A DNA stretch of 34,874 nucleotides from Pseudomonadales bacterium (GTDB taxonomy: Bacteria; Pseudomonadota; Gammaproteobacteria; Pseudomonadales; Azotimanducaceae): positions 1 to 34,874 of the forward strand of contig JADHNU010000026.1 in the NCBI GenBank assembly GCA_016779325.1, written 5' to 3'. Both the position numbers and the translations under genes were made by a program. The notes beneath the pieces were generated by a model, which saw only the letters and a list, made by a program, of their open reading frames with translations, had not been told where the DNA came from and searched no databases. This document shows, one piece after another, positions 1 to 9,016 of the stretch. Position 1 is the stretch's first letter. Each line of letters starts with the position of its first letter.

Positions 1-688
1 AGCGTCGCAGTCCGGGCGCGTCAATTAGGGTGCCATCGGCGAGGGCATGGCCGAGGGGGTAGAGGCGGACCACGCTGGTGGTGTGCCGGCCCCGGGCAAG
101 GCCGCGATTCAGCCGTTCGGAGAGCGTGCCTACCTTGGCGTTGGCTTCCGGTAGGAGGGCATTGAGCAGGGACGATTTCCCCACCCCGGACTGGCCCGCC
201 AAGGCGGCGCGGCGTCCTGCCAGCGCCTGGCGGAGCGCGTCCACGCCTTCGCCAGTGCGGGCGCTCACGTGAAAAACGGGGAAGCCCAATGCGTGGAACG
301 CATCGCTCAAAGCTTGAGCCTCCGGGCCCGATCGATCCGCTTTATTGTGGAGGAGCCAGGGCGCGAGGCCCGCATCGAAGGCCGCGGCCAGCAGGGGATC
401 GATGAGATCGCCGTGCGGCGCCGGTTCGCTTGCGTAGGTTATGAGCAACGTATCGAGGTTGGCACAGATTGGCCGGAGCCCCCGAGGCGTTTGGCGCTCC
501 AGGAGGGTTCGCCGAGGCCGGCGCTCAAGGGCGAGATACTGGCCGTCTTGCTCCGTCACCTCCAGCTCATCCCCCGCCACCAGGGGGGGCAGGGTGCCCC
601 GGACGGCGCAGCGCGTCGGGCGAAGGCTCGGTTCCGGCGCCACCAGCAACTCGTGGCCAAGGTGAGACAGCACGATCGCCCCGGTCAT
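1..688 (-). CDS. rsgA: Ribosome small-subunit GTPase RsgA (3' part cut by window edge)
   Basis: Circularly permuted GTPase that acts in late maturation of the 30S ribosomal subunit. I translated 229 codons from the ATG at 688. An OB-fold-like N-terminus (about 1-65) is followed by G motifs in the permuted order typical of the family: NKAD (115-118), SARTGEG (142-148), the P-loop GQSGVGKSS (165-173), GRHTT (200-204) and DAPG (223-226). The C-terminal zinc-binding region lies beyond base 1. A GGAG ribosome site lies 8 bases upstream of the ATG (plus-strand 697-700). The protein starts almost directly at the OB fold and lacks the basic N-terminal extension of the E. coli protein. It is divergent from orn, with which it is usually neighbour in Pseudomonas-type genomes. 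Confidence 0.95.
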   Translation of the reverse strand, partial: MTGAIVLSHLGHELLVAPEPSLRPTRCAVRGTLPPLVAGDELEVTEQDGQYLALERRPRRTLLERQTPRGLRPICANLDTLLITYASEPAPHGDLIDPLLAAAFDAGLAPWLLHNKADRSGPEAQALSDAFHALGFPVFHVSARTGEGVDALRQALAGRRAALAGQSGVGKSSLLNALLPEANAKVGTLSERLNRGLARGRHTTSVVRLYPLGHALADGTLIDAPGLRR

Positions 689-768
689 GCCCGCGGCTCC
701 GGCCCGCGCGTCAGCCCTGTTAAACTCGGCCGCATTCGGCGCATCGCGCGCTTTTGTCGGAGAACGCC
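689..768. other. Divergent rsgA-orn intergenic region
   Basis: 80 bases between the two divergent genes. It holds both ribosome sites and an isolated TAAACT (721-726). I could not pair it with a convincing -35 on either strand. Confidence 0.5.
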
Positions 769-1314
769 ATGGCTGCACCGCCGCCCATGATTTGGATGGA
801 CCTGGAAATGACGGGGCTCGATCCGGAGCAGCACGTGATCATTGAGATCGCGACCCTGGTCACCGACAGCGACTTGAACGTGGTGGCCGAGGGGCCGGTC
901 TTTGCCCTTTCCCAAAGCGAGGCGGAACTCGCCAAGATGGATGAGTGGAACTGGACCCACCACGGGGCCTCGGGCCTTGTGGAACGCGTGCGCGCCAGTA
1001 CGGTCACCACGGCGCAGGCCGAGGCGGAAACGCTGGCCTTTTTGAAGGCCTATGCGGAACCGGGGCAAGCGCCCCTCTGTGGGAATTCGATTCATCAAGA
1101 TCGGCGGTTCCTTCGTCGGCACATGCCAACCCTCGAGGCCTTCTTCCATTATCGCCTGATTGACGTCAGCACCGTGAAGGGCTTAGCCGCTCGCTGGTAC
1201 CCCGAGGCCTTTGCGGGGGTTCAGAAACAGGGGCGCCATCTTGCGCTCGATGACATTCGCGATTCCATCGCGGAATTGGCGCATTACCGGCGCACTATTT
1301 TCCGGGCGCCTTAG
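769..1314 (+). CDS. orn: Oligoribonuclease
   Basis: A 3'-5' exoribonuclease of the DEDDh family that degrades di- and short oligoribonucleotides, including pGpG from cyclic-di-GMP breakdown, in the cytosol. The product is 181 aa, the same length as E. coli Orn. The first acidic pair is in IWMDLEMTG (D11, E13), the middle Asp is in the CGNSIHQD motif, and the final His/Asp are in [12 protein letters not shown] at 754 is in frame, but I prefer the ATG at 769: it has GGAGA 5 bases upstream (759-763) and gives the family length. The 3' end overlaps the convergent queG by 20 bases. Confidence 0.97.
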   Translation: MAAPPPMIWMDLEMTGLDPEQHVIIEIATLVTDSDLNVVAEGPVFALSQSEAELAKMDEWNWTHHGASGLVERVRASTVTTAQAEAETLAFLKAYAEPGQAPLCGNSIHQDRRFLRRHMPTLEAFFHYRLIDVSTVKGLAARWYPEAFAGVQKQGRHLALDDIRDSIAELAHYRRTIFRAP

Positions 1315-2395
1315 CCGCCTGTTCGCCGAGGGCCCAGTCGATGTGCTCTCGCACGAGGGGGCTCGCTTCGGCGCGACGGGCCTCAAGGGCAGCGATGATT
1401 TCTCGATCGAAGGGGGCGTTGCCCAGGGCGACGGCCACATTGCGCAGCCAGCCCTCAAAGCCAGGGCGGCGCAGGGGGCTGCCGGCGGTGCGCGCTTCCC
1501 AGGTGGCTTCATCCCAGCGAAAGAAGGCCAGCAGCTCGCCGTCTTGAAAGTCATGGCGTGGAGCGAAGTCTGGCTCCGTGGTGGCCTGGGCGAACTTCGT
1601 GAAAGGACACACCAGCTGGCAGTCGTCGCAGCCGAAGATTCGATTGCCCAGGGGACGGCGTAGGGCTTCGGGAATGGGGCCGCGATTTTCGATGGTTTGG
1701 TAAGCGAGGCAGCGCCGAGCGTCGAGTTGGCGAGGACCGAGAAAGGCGTCCGTGGGGCAAGCGGTCAGGCAGCGCGAGCAGGAGCCGCAGGGGTCCCCCG
1801 TGCTCGGGGCGTCGACGGGAAAGGGCACGGTGGAGAGAATTTCCCCAAGTAAAAACCAGGATCCGGCCTCCTGATTGAGCAAAAGAGTGTTTTTTCCGAT
1901 CCAGCCCAGGCCGCCTTTTTCTGCGTAGGCCTTCTCGAGCAGGGGGGCGGAGTCCGTGAGGGCGCGGTGCTGGCCGCCCACCTCGCGCTCAATGCGCTCG
2001 GCGAGCCGGGCGAGGCGAGGCCGGAGCACTTTGTGATAGTCCCGCCCGAGGGCGTAGCGGGCTATGTAGGCCTTGCGCGGGTTCGCGAGCACGGCTTCCG
2101 GGGTATCCCCAGCGGGCAAATAGTTCATGCGCAGGCTGAGTACCCGTAAGGTGCCTGGCTGGAGCAGGGTCGGGTCCGTGCGCAACGCCTTGTGGCGCTC
2201 CATCCAAAGCATGCTGCCGTGATGCCCGGCGGCGAGCCAGGCTTCTAGATAAGCCCGGTGGGGGCCCGGGTCGAGGTCCGTGATACCGAGGGCCTCAAAA
2301 CCGAGCTCCCGTGCCCAGCCCTCAAGGCGCCGTCGCAAAGCCGCCAGGTCGCCAGCGGTCGGGGCCTCCTTGGTGGTGTTTGAAGCGTTGGTCAT
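1295..2395 (-). CDS. queG: Epoxyqueuosine reductase QueG
   Basis: A cobalamin-dependent iron-sulfur enzyme that reduces epoxyqueuosine to queuosine in the wobble position of GUN-anticodon tRNAs, the last step of queuosine synthesis. 366 aa. The active-site Asp is in [10 protein letters not shown] (D148). Two 4Fe-4S clusters are predicted from C203, C206, C209 (CGSCSRC), C213 (ACPT) and from C229, C256, C259 (CDDC) and C263 (VCPF). A HEAT-like C-terminus follows. The gene is divergent from nnr, and its 3' end overlaps orn by 20 bases with no space for a terminator. Confidence 0.96.
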   Translation of the reverse strand: MTNASNTTKEAPTAGDLAALRRRLEGWARELGFEALGITDLDPGPHRAYLEAWLAAGHHGSMLWMERHKALRTDPTLLQPGTLRVLSLRMNYLPAGDTPEAVLANPRKAYIARYALGRDYHKVLRPRLARLAERIEREVGGQHRALTDSAPLLEKAYAEKGGLGWIGKNTLLLNQEAGSWFLLGEILSTVPFPVDAPSTGDPCGSCSRCLTACPTDAFLGPRQLDARRCLAYQTIENRGPIPEALRRPLGNRIFGCDDCQLVCPFTKFAQATTEPDFAPRHDFQDGELLAFFRWDEATWEARTAGSPLRRPGFEGWLRNVAVALGNAPFDREIIAALEARRAEASPLVREHIDWALGEQAAKAPGK

Positions 2396-2403
2396 GAAGC
2401 GAT

Positions 2404-2432
2404 CTGCAGGACGGCGAGTGAGGGCCTATACT
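2404..2432 (+). promoter_or_regulatory. Candidate sigma-70 promoter of the nnr operon
   Basis: CTGCAG (2404-2409), 17 bases, then TATACT (2427-2432). Transcription would start near 2439, about 57 bases before the nnr ATG. An 11-base palindrome, ACTGC-C-GCAGT (2430-2440), overlaps the -10 and the start point. It matches the promoter style seen elsewhere in the window. Confidence 0.6.
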
Positions 2433-2495
2433 GCCGCAGTGCGCTGGGGTCCCCCAAGCGTTGCACCGGTTTCCGTGAGGAGCACACCGTTTCCC

Positions 2496-4010
2496 ATGTC
2501 GTGGTCATCTGCCCAGGCCCCTTCCGGGGCGCCCTCTTCCTTGCCTGAGGCGCTGGCCTTCGCCTATACGGCGGAGGCATCCCAGGCCCATGACCACGCC
2601 CTTCAGGCGGGGGGGCTCAGCGCGCTCCAGCTCATGCGCCGGGCGGCGGAAGCTGCCTATGCCACGCTGCGTCGCCACTGGCCCGGGGCTGAAACGCTCC
2701 TCGTGCTGGCGGGCCCGGGGCACAACGGCGGCGACGGCGCGGTGCTGGCTGGTCTCGCGCAGCGGCGTGGGCTCCACTGTACGGTCTATTATCTCGCGCC
2801 TCCGAAAACGGAAACCGCACGCCGCGCTAAGGAATTTGCCGAGGCCGCGGGGGTCGCGATAGCGCCCCTCGCAGCCTTTGATCCCCATGGGGATGAAATC
2901 CTGGTCGATGCCCTGCTGGGCACGGGGGCCGCCCGGCCCGTCACCGGGTCCCTCGCGGTCCTCTTTGAGCGCATCAATGCGTTGGCCTTGCCAGTGCTGG
3001 CCCTCGATTTACCTAGCGGCTTGGCAGCGGACACGGGTGCGGCCCCGGGCGCGGTGCTTCGCGCCACCGTAACCCAAAGCCTTCTTTTGCCTAAGCGGGG
3101 GGCTTTTACGGGGGAGGCGCGGAATTGGGTGGGGCAGTGGACCCACGCGGACCTTGCCTGCGCACCGCCCACCCTGCCCCCGCCGGGGACCGTGCGCTTG
3201 CTTGGACCGATCCCCGCGGGGACGCTCCCCCGGCCTGCTGCGGCCCATAAGGGGGTGTTTGGTCGGGTGTTGGTCGTCGCTGGGGGGACGGGCATGGGCG
3301 GCGCCGGGTTGCTGGCGGCAGAGGCCGCGCTGCGCGCGGGCGCCGGTGCGGTTACCTTGGCCACGGCGCCGGAACATCTCGCACCGGCTCTGGCACGCTG
3401 TCCTGAGCTTATGGTTCGGGGGGTCCTGCATCGGCGAGACCTCGACCCGCTCCTGGCGCGGGCTGATGTGGTGCTCCTGGGGCCCGGCCTTGGCCTAGAC
3501 GCCTGGGCTCAAGGGCTTTTTGGCCGGGTCCTGGAGGCCGGCCTGCCGACGGTGTTTGACGCCGACGGGCTCACCCTGCTGGCGCGATCGCCCGGTCCCC
3601 TCCCCTTCCCCGGGCTATTGACCCCGCATCCCGGGGAGGCGGGCCGTTTGCTCGGCCAGCCCACAGCCGACGTGGAAGCGGATCGCTACGCAGCGGCGGA
3701 GGCGCTGGGACTCCGCTACGGTGTGCCCGTGGTGTTGAAGGGCGCTGGCGCTCTGGTGGTGGAGGACGCGGGCCTCGCTGTCAGCTTGGGCGGCAACAGC
3801 GCGATGGCCACGGCGGGCATGGGTGACGTGCTCGCCGGGCTCACCGCAGGGCTTTGGGCCCAGGGCTTGCCGCCGGCCCAGGCGCTCACGGCAGCGGTGC
3901 AACTTCACGGCGCGGCCGGCGATCGCGCCGCCCAGGTTCGGGGGCCAAGCTTGCTGGCCCGGGATCTGTTCCCGGAACTGGGCCCCCTGCTTCAGGCGTA
4001 CGCCTCGTGA
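2496..4010 (+). CDS. nnr: Bifunctional NAD(P)H-hydrate epimerase / ADP-dependent dehydratase
   Basis: Repairs hydrated NADH and NADPH: the N-terminal YjeF domain epimerises the R form, and the C-terminal ribokinase-like domain dehydrates the S form using ADP. 504 aa (E. coli 515). The N-domain motif AGPGHNGGDG is at 72-81. The C-domain begins near 220, has GTGMGGAG in its nucleotide region and ends with the signature GMGDVLAG, whose catalytic Asp is D444. The frame is open upstream to 2280, but that would run through the promoter. GAGGAG (2477-2482) precedes the chosen ATG at 13 bases, and an in-frame GTG at 2475 is less likely. The stop overlaps the tsaE start (GTGA). Confidence 0.95.
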   Translation: MSWSSAQAPSGAPSSLPEALAFAYTAEASQAHDHALQAGGLSALQLMRRAAEAAYATLRRHWPGAETLLVLAGPGHNGGDGAVLAGLAQRRGLHCTVYYLAPPKTETARRAKEFAEAAGVAIAPLAAFDPHGDEILVDALLGTGAARPVTGSLAVLFERINALALPVLALDLPSGLAADTGAAPGAVLRATVTQSLLLPKRGAFTGEARNWVGQWTHADLACAPPTLPPPGTVRLLGPIPAGTLPRPAAAHKGVFGRVLVVAGGTGMGGAGLLAAEAALRAGAGAVTLATAPEHLAPALARCPELMVRGVLHRRDLDPLLARADVVLLGPGLGLDAWAQGLFGRVLEAGLPTVFDADGLTLLARSPGPLPFPGLLTPHPGEAGRLLGQPTADVEADRYAAAEALGLRYGVPVVLKGAGALVVEDAGLAVSLGGNSAMATAGMGDVLAGLTAGLWAQGLPPAQALTAAVQLHGAAGDRAAQVRGPSLLARDLFPELGPLLQAYAS

Positions 4011-4432
4011 CGGCGGCCGGGGAACGCCACAGCCTCGCCGACGAGGCGGCCACCCTCGCCTTCGGGGCAGGCCTTGCTGCGCTGCCGGCGCCCCAGGTGA
4101 TTTTCCTCCACGGCGATCTTGGGGCCGGAAAAACCACGCTGGTGCGGGGCTACTTGCGGGCGCGGGGCTTCGAGGGGACGGTTCGGTCTCCCACCTACAC
4201 CTTGATGGAGTCCTACACCCTTAGGGATGGGCTCGTGGTCCATTTTGATCTCTACCGCATGGCCGATCCGGAAGAGCTTCATGCGCTCGGGCTGCGCGAG
4301 CTTTTGCAGGAAGGGGCGGTCTTGTTCTTTGAGTGGCCGGAGCGGGGCGCTGGCGCCTTGCCGGACCCAACGCTCGAGCTTTTCCTGGCGCCCGAGGGGG
4401 CGGGGCGCATGCTGAGCCTGACCGCGCCCTAA
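4007..4432 (+). CDS. tsaE: tRNA t6A biosynthesis ATPase TsaE
   Basis: A P-loop ATPase that works with TsaB and TsaD to install threonylcarbamoyl on A37 of ANN-decoding tRNAs. 141 aa (E. coli 153). Walker A is GDLGAGKTT (36-44), then SPTYT (61-65) and HFDLYR (79-84), followed by a conserved FEWPE segment. The start is the GTG at 4007, which overlaps the nnr stop in GTGA and implies coupled translation. The position between nnr and amiB is the usual one in Gammaproteobacteria. Confidence 0.95.
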   Translation: MTAAGERHSLADEAATLAFGAGLAALPAPQVIFLHGDLGAGKTTLVRGYLRARGFEGTVRSPTYTLMESYTLRDGLVVHFDLYRMADPEELHALGLRELLQEGAVLFFEWPERGAGALPDPTLELFLAPEGAGRMLSLTAP

Positions 4433-4435
4433 CCC

Positions 4436-4464
4436 TTGCGAAAGGGCGGGGGACTACTCAGACT
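4436..4464 (+). promoter_or_regulatory. Possible promoter upstream of the amidase gene
   Basis: TTGCGA (4436-4441), 17 bases, CAGACT (4459-4464). The -10 is weak (3 of 6 consensus bases), but the spacing and the TTGC -35 match the other promoters of the window. The -35 overlaps a small stem, CCCTT-GCGA-AAGGG (4433-4446), directly after the tsaE stop. That stem has no T-run, so I do not call it a terminator. Confidence 0.3.
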
Positions 4465-4507
4465 GCATCGGCATAAGCCGGGCAAGTGGGCGGGGTAGCC
4501 TTTCCCA

Positions 4508-5860
4508 ATGGGACAATTCCTAAGGGGTATTGCGCAGTCAGCCATGCTGGCGCTGACGCTGTGGGCCGGCCTTTTGGGGGCGGGGCCCGTGGCCGCGGTG
4601 ACCGTGGAGGGCATGCGCACGCACGCGGGCCCCGAGCATACCCGCCTTGTGCTGGATCTATCGGGCCCGGCCCAGTGGTCCGCCTTCCCCCTTGCGAATC
4701 CGTCCAGGCTCGTTATCGATCTCAACCAGGGGACCCTCGCCTACGACCCCGCTCGGCTGGCCTTAGCCAAAACCACGCTTCAGGGCGTTAGAAGTGCGGA
4801 AAAGGCCGGGGGCCAGCTTCGCCTGGTGCTGGATCTCACCGGGCCCCATGAACATACGGTTTTTGCCCTGGATCCGGTGGCCGGAATGGGGCATCGCCTG
4901 GTGGTGGATCTTCGTCCCGAGGGTGCGCCCCCCACCGCGGTGGCCAATCCAAGCGCACCGAACGCGACGGCGGCGCGGCGGGACGTGGTAATTGCCATCG
5001 ACGCTGGGCACGGCGGCGAGGACCCGGGCGCTCTGGGTCCCGGAGGCGTGCGGGAGAAGGACGTGGTCCTGGCCATTGCGGAACGCCTAAAGGCAAAGTT
5101 TGATAGCGCTCCGGGGTTTCGTGGTGAGCTCATCCGCAGTGGCGACTACTACGTACCCCTGCGCCGGCGCACGGCCCGGGCTCGCGATGTGCGCGCCGAC
5201 TTTTTCATTTCCATCCATGCCGACGCCTTTGATTCGCCCAAGCCCCGGGGGGCCTCCGTCTATGCCCTCTCCCAGCGCGGCGCCACCAGCGAGAGCGCCC
5301 GCTGGCTGGCAGCTAAGGAAAACCAATCCGATTTGATCGGCGGGGTGGGTGATGTGAGCCTGGCGGATCGGGATCCGGTCCTCGCGCAGGTGCTCATCGA
5401 CATTGCCATGACCGGAACCCTCAGCCAAAGCTTGCTGGCGGGGGAGCGGGTGGTGGCGGCCTTGGGCGGCAAAACCCGGCTCCACAGTCGCAAGGTGGAA
5501 CAGGCGGGCTTCGTGGTTTTGAAATCCCCCGATATTCCCTCGCTTCTGGTGGAAACGGGGTTTATCTCGAACCCGGAAGAGGCCCGACTCTTGCGCACCG
5601 CGCGCCATCAAAACCGTCTGGCGGAGGCCATCTTTGAGGGGGTGCAGGCGCATTTGTCCGAGGCGCCCCCCCCGGGGACGCTGCTGGCCTGGCAGGAAGG
5701 TCAGCTTGCGGAGGCGCCCCGCTACAAGATTCGTCCCGGTGATACCCTGTCGACGATCGCAGCGCGCCACGGCGTGGACACGGCGCAATTGAAATCTGCC
5801 AATAAGCTGGCCTCCGATCGCATCCGCGTGGGTCAGGTCCTGATTATTCCTCGGAGCTAG
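4508..5860 (+). CDS. amiB: N-acetylmuramoyl-L-alanine amidase, AMIN-Amidase_3-LysM
   Basis: A periplasmic zinc amidase that cuts the septal peptidoglycan stem peptide from N-acetylmuramic acid during daughter-cell separation. 450 aa. Signal peptide at 1 to about 30, AMIN domain (about 31-135) for septal targeting, Ala/Pro linker, Amidase_3 domain (about 158-385) and one LysM repeat (about 404-448). Zinc and catalytic sites: DAGHGGED, the Glu in VREKD, SIHADAF and LVETGFIS. The stretch containing [12 protein letters not shown] resembles the inhibitory helix of AmiB/AmiC, which is relieved by EnvC- or NlpD-type activators. It sits directly before mutL, the classical amiB position. AmiC is the alternative name, since AmiC lacks LysM in E. 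coli. Confidence 0.94.
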   Translation: MGQFLRGIAQSAMLALTLWAGLLGAGPVAAVTVEGMRTHAGPEHTRLVLDLSGPAQWSAFPLANPSRLVIDLNQGTLAYDPARLALAKTTLQGVRSAEKAGGQLRLVLDLTGPHEHTVFALDPVAGMGHRLVVDLRPEGAPPTAVANPSAPNATAARRDVVIAIDAGHGGEDPGALGPGGVREKDVVLAIAERLKAKFDSAPGFRGELIRSGDYYVPLRRRTARARDVRADFFISIHADAFDSPKPRGASVYALSQRGATSESARWLAAKENQSDLIGGVGDVSLADRDPVLAQVLIDIAMTGTLSQSLLAGERVVAALGGKTRLHSRKVEQAGFVVLKSPDIPSLLVETGFISNPEEARLLRTARHQNRLAEAIFEGVQAHLSEAPPPGTLLAWQEGQLAEAPRYKIRPGDTLSTIAARHGVDTAQLKSANKLASDRIRVGQVLIIPRS

Positions 5861-5862
5861 CC

Positions 5863-7716
5863 GTGCCCATAGCCCTTCTACCGCCGCAGCTCGCTAACCA
5901 AATTGCCGCCGGGGAAGTGGTGGAGCGGCCCGCGTCCGTGCTCAAGGAGCTGGTGGAAAATGCGTTGGATGCGGGGGCAACGCGCATCGAGGTGGAAATA
6001 GAAGCCGGCGGCGTGCGGCGGTTGCGCATCCGCGATAACGGATGCGGTATCCCCAAGGCCGAGCTCACCCTGGCCGTCGCCCGTCATGCCACCAGCAAGA
6101 TCGCGCGGCTGCAGGACCTCGAGGCCGTTGGCACCCTCGGCTTTCGCGGCGAGGCGCTGGCCAGCATCTGCTCCGTGGCGCGGGTCACGCTCACGTCCCG
6201 GCCTCGGGGCGCCGAGGCCGGTTGGCGCCTGCTGGTCAATGGGCTAGCAGACAACGCGGAGTGCTTTCCCGCAGCGCATCCGGAAGGCACGACCGTTGAC
6301 GTGGAAGACCTCTTCTTCAATACGCCGGCCCGGCGTAAGTTCTTGCGAACCGAACGAACGGAAAGCACGCGTCTTGAAGAGGTGCTTCGGCGCCTCGCGC
6401 TGGCCAATCCCTCCGTGGCCTTTTCCCTCCGGTCCGATGGTAAGGGCGCCCGGACCTTTCCCGCCGTCTCCCCCGATCGGCAGCTTGAGCGGGTGGGCGC
6501 GATCTGCGGCGATGCCTTCCTTGGGGCGGCCTTTGCGCTCGATGGGGAGCGTGATGGTCTTCGGCTTCATGGCTGGGTGGCCGAGCCAACCTTTTCCCGT
6601 AGCCAGGCCGATTTGCAGTACTTCTTTGTGAATGGTCGCGCGGTGAAGGATCGGGTGATCGCCCATGCCGTTCGCCAAGCCTATAGCGACGTGCTCTATC
6701 ACGGCCGCCACCCGGCCTTTGTGCTCTTCCTCGATCTGCCCGCCGATGCCGTCGATGTGAACGTGCACCCCACCAAGCATGAGGTGCGCTTCCGGGAGCA
6801 GCGTCAGGTTCACGACTTCCTGTTTGGCACCTTGAAGCGAGCCATCAGTGATATGCGGCCGGAACACCGCCTCGCCGCCAAGCGTCAGTTCGGAACAGGC
6901 AGTGCCCCGGTCGAAGCCCTCACCTCGGGGGGGATCCCTTTTGGAGCGATCCGCCCGCCTCAGGGGGCGCTTCCCCTTGCGGCGAGCGGGCAAGCACGTA
7001 GTGCCTCCCTGGCCCTTTACGGCCAGTTGGCGCAGGGGGCTCGAGCCCTACCGAGCGGGGACGGCCCTAGCCTCTCAGGCTTGGGCGTGGGGGAGCGTGT
7101 AGGCGAAGGCGCTCCGCCAAGCCCCGAGGAAATACCCCCCTTGGGCTACGCGCTTGCGCAGCTTCATGGCATTTATATTCTTGCCCAGAATGAAGACGGG
7201 CTCATTCTGGTGGACATGCATGCTGCCCATGAGCGCATCACCTACGAAGCGCTGAAGACTGCGCGGTCCGCGCAGGGCGTGCGAAGTCAGCGCTTACTTG
7301 TGCCTGTTGCCCTGGCCGTTAGCGAGGGGGAGGCGGATCGGGCGGAGGACGCCCAGGGCTTTCTGCAGGGTCTTGGCCTTCATGTAGATCGGGTGGCCCC
7401 AACCCAGCTCCTGGTGCGTGAGGTGCCCGCCCTCTTGGCCGACGCGCCGGTGGAGCAGCTCCTCCGGGACGTGCTTGCGGACCTGCAGATGGAGGGGGAC
7501 AGCGCGCGCATTCAGGCAGCGGAGGAGGCGCTCCTGTCCACCATGGCCTGCCACGGTAGCGTGCGGGCTCACCGAACCCTGACGATCCCGGAGATGAATG
7601 CGCTACTCCGTGCCATGGAGGAAACGGAGCGCAGCGGCCAATGTAACCATGGTCGCCCCACCTGGGCGGGCCTGAGCTTGCCCGAGCTGGACCGCCTCTT
7701 CCTGCGGGGCCGTTAG
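5863..7716 (+). CDS. mutL: DNA mismatch repair protein MutL with endonuclease motif
   Basis: Couples MutS mismatch recognition to strand removal. 617 aa (E. coli 615). The N-terminal GHKL ATPase carries ENALDAGAT (32-40), DNGCGI (58-63), ATSKI (76-80) and [13 protein letters not shown] (90-102), and [11 protein letters not shown] closes the N-terminal part. A Pro/Gly-rich linker follows (about 340-425). The C-terminal domain has [12 protein letters not shown] (451-462), which fits the metal-binding endonuclease motif D-x-H-A-x2-E-x4-E, plus ACHGSV (562-567) and CNHGRP (594-599). The GTG start has GGAG 6 bases upstream, inside the end of amiB. It is followed 2 bases later by miaA. Confidence 0.97.
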   Translation: MPIALLPPQLANQIAAGEVVERPASVLKELVENALDAGATRIEVEIEAGGVRRLRIRDNGCGIPKAELTLAVARHATSKIARLQDLEAVGTLGFRGEALASICSVARVTLTSRPRGAEAGWRLLVNGLADNAECFPAAHPEGTTVDVEDLFFNTPARRKFLRTERTESTRLEEVLRRLALANPSVAFSLRSDGKGARTFPAVSPDRQLERVGAICGDAFLGAAFALDGERDGLRLHGWVAEPTFSRSQADLQYFFVNGRAVKDRVIAHAVRQAYSDVLYHGRHPAFVLFLDLPADAVDVNVHPTKHEVRFREQRQVHDFLFGTLKRAISDMRPEHRLAAKRQFGTGSAPVEALTSGGIPFGAIRPPQGALPLAASGQARSASLALYGQLAQGARALPSGDGPSLSGLGVGERVGEGAPPSPEEIPPLGYALAQLHGIYILAQNEDGLILVDMHAAHERITYEALKTARSAQGVRSQRLLVPVALAVSEGEADRAEDAQGFLQGLGLHVDRVAPTQLLVREVPALLADAPVEQLLRDVLADLQMEGDSARIQAAEEALLSTMACHGSVRAHRTLTIPEMNALLRAMEETERSGQCNHGRPTWAGLSLPELDRLFLRGR

Positions 7717-7718
7717 CC

Positions 7719-8660
7719 GTGGCCTGGCCCGCGGTGGCGCTGCTGGGGCCGACGGCGTCAGGGAAAACGGCGCTGGCCTTCGCCTTAGCCGACCGCTACC
7801 CCGTGCGGCTCATCAGCGTAGACGCCACCCTCGTTTATCGCGGCCTTGCCCTGGGCGCTGCCCAGCCGTCGCCGGCGGAGCTGGCGGCCTATCCCCATGA
7901 CCTCATCGATATTCGCGACCCCGCCGAGCCCTACTCCGCATCCGATTTCCTAACCGATGCGCGCGCGGCCATGGCCGCCGCGCGGGCGGAGGGGCGCGTG
8001 CCGCTGCTCGTTGGCGGCACCATGTTGTATTTCCGGGCCTTGCAGGAGGGGCTGGCTGCGCTACCGGCTCCGCGGCCCGCATATCGATTGGAGTTAGCGG
8101 AGCGCCTCGCGCGCTACGGGCTGGCCCCCTTGCTCCAGGAGCTCGAGGCCAAGGATCCGGCCGCGGCAGCCCGTGTCGATCAGAAAAACCCCCAGCGAGT
8201 GCTGCGCGCCCTGGAGATCATGGATGCGGCGGGCGAGAAGGCGAGTGTCCTCTGGGCGCGCCCCGTGCCCTCCCCCCTCGTCGTGGATGGGTTCTCCCTG
8301 ACTTGCTTTGGCCTTTGGCCTGAAGATCGGGCCGCCCTTCACCGTCGCATCGGCGAACGTTTTGACGCCATGGTGGCTGCCGGTTGGCTTGAGGAGGTGG
8401 CTGCCCTGCGCGCCCGAACCGACCTTGACCCGGCCTTGCCCGCTCTGCGCGCGGTGGGGTATCGCCAGTGGCTGGCCCATCTAGCGGGGACGTGCTCTTA
8501 CGAAGCTGCCCATGCCGCGGGGCTTGCCGCCACGCGGCAGCTGGCGCGGCGTCAGCTGACCTGGCTTCGCCGCTGGCCGAGTTTGAGGCGGCTGCCCCTT
8601 ACCGCGGATTTTACCAGGCCAGCCCTGGAAGGTTTTGATGAGGTGTTTCGCTGCCCTTGA
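7719..8660 (+). CDS. miaA: tRNA dimethylallyltransferase MiaA
   Basis: Transfers a dimethylallyl group to N6 of A37 in tRNAs reading UNN codons. 313 aa (E. coli 316). P-loop GPTASGKT (10-17), the catalytic Asp region SVDATLVYRG, DLIDIRDP, GGTMLYF, NPQRVLRALE and the zinc-binding-like C-terminal segment AVGYRQ to RRQLTWLRRW. The usual GTAKP motif after the catalytic Asp reads GAAQP here. The GTG start lies 2 bases after mutL. It precedes hfq as in E. coli and Pseudomonas. Confidence 0.96.
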   Translation: MAWPAVALLGPTASGKTALAFALADRYPVRLISVDATLVYRGLALGAAQPSPAELAAYPHDLIDIRDPAEPYSASDFLTDARAAMAAARAEGRVPLLVGGTMLYFRALQEGLAALPAPRPAYRLELAERLARYGLAPLLQELEAKDPAAAARVDQKNPQRVLRALEIMDAAGEKASVLWARPVPSPLVVDGFSLTCFGLWPEDRAALHRRIGERFDAMVAAGWLEEVAALRARTDLDPALPALRAVGYRQWLAHLAGTCSYEAAHAAGLAATRQLARRQLTWLRRWPSLRRLPLTADFTRPALEGFDEVFRCP

Positions 8661-8685
8661 ATTCCCCCTAGCCCGGCCCCATGAT
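8657..8685 (+). promoter_or_regulatory. hfq: Candidate promoter for hfq
   Basis: TTGAAT (8657-8662) overlapping the miaA stop, 17 bases, CATGAT (8680-8685); each hexamer matches consensus at 4 of 6 bases. Transcription would start near 8692 and give a leader of about 70 bases. Known miaA-hfq regions in E. coli have several promoters upstream of hfq, which fits. Confidence 0.4.
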
Positions 8686-8761
8686 TTCCCAAAGAAAAAA
8701 GCCCTCCCCCACCTTGGGCGCTTTCCCCAGCTTTGAGCGCCTCACCGCCAGGAGTCCCACG

Positions 8762-9016
8762 ATGTCGAAAGGGCAGTCCCTCCAGGACCCGTTCCTCAAC
8801 GCACTCAGGAAGGAGCGCATTCCCGTCTCCGTTTATCTTGTGAACGGCATCAAGCTACAAGGGCAAATTGAGTCCTTCGACCAATTTGTGGTGTTGCTGA
8901 AGAACACGGTCAGCCAGATGGTCTACAAGCACGCGATTTCCACCATCGTCCCCTCCAAAAATGTGCGTATGCCCGGGACGACGACCCAAGACGACCAGGG
9001 AGGAACGCCCAGCTAG
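8762..9016 (+). CDS. hfq: RNA chaperone Hfq
   Basis: A hexameric Sm-like protein that pairs small RNAs with mRNAs. 84 aa. The N-terminal [16 protein letters not shown] holds the conserved Gln8 and Asp9, and the Sm2 motif YKHAIS is at 55-60. The acidic/polar C-terminal tail is short, as in Pseudomonas. The open frame extends to 8681, but the ATG at 8762 has AGGAG 7 bases upstream (8750-8754) and gives the family N-terminus. The 3' end overlaps the only canonical start of hflX. Confidence 0.98.
   Translation: MSKGQSLQDPFLNALRKERIPVSVYLVNGIKLQGQIESFDQFVVLLKNTVSQMVYKHAISTIVPSKNVRMPGTTTQDDQGGTPS

Noticed and set aside
2280-2495. Upstream extension of nnr
   Set aside because: The extra 72 codons overlap queG and the promoter, are Arg/Pro-rich shadow sequence, and have no counterpart in the family.
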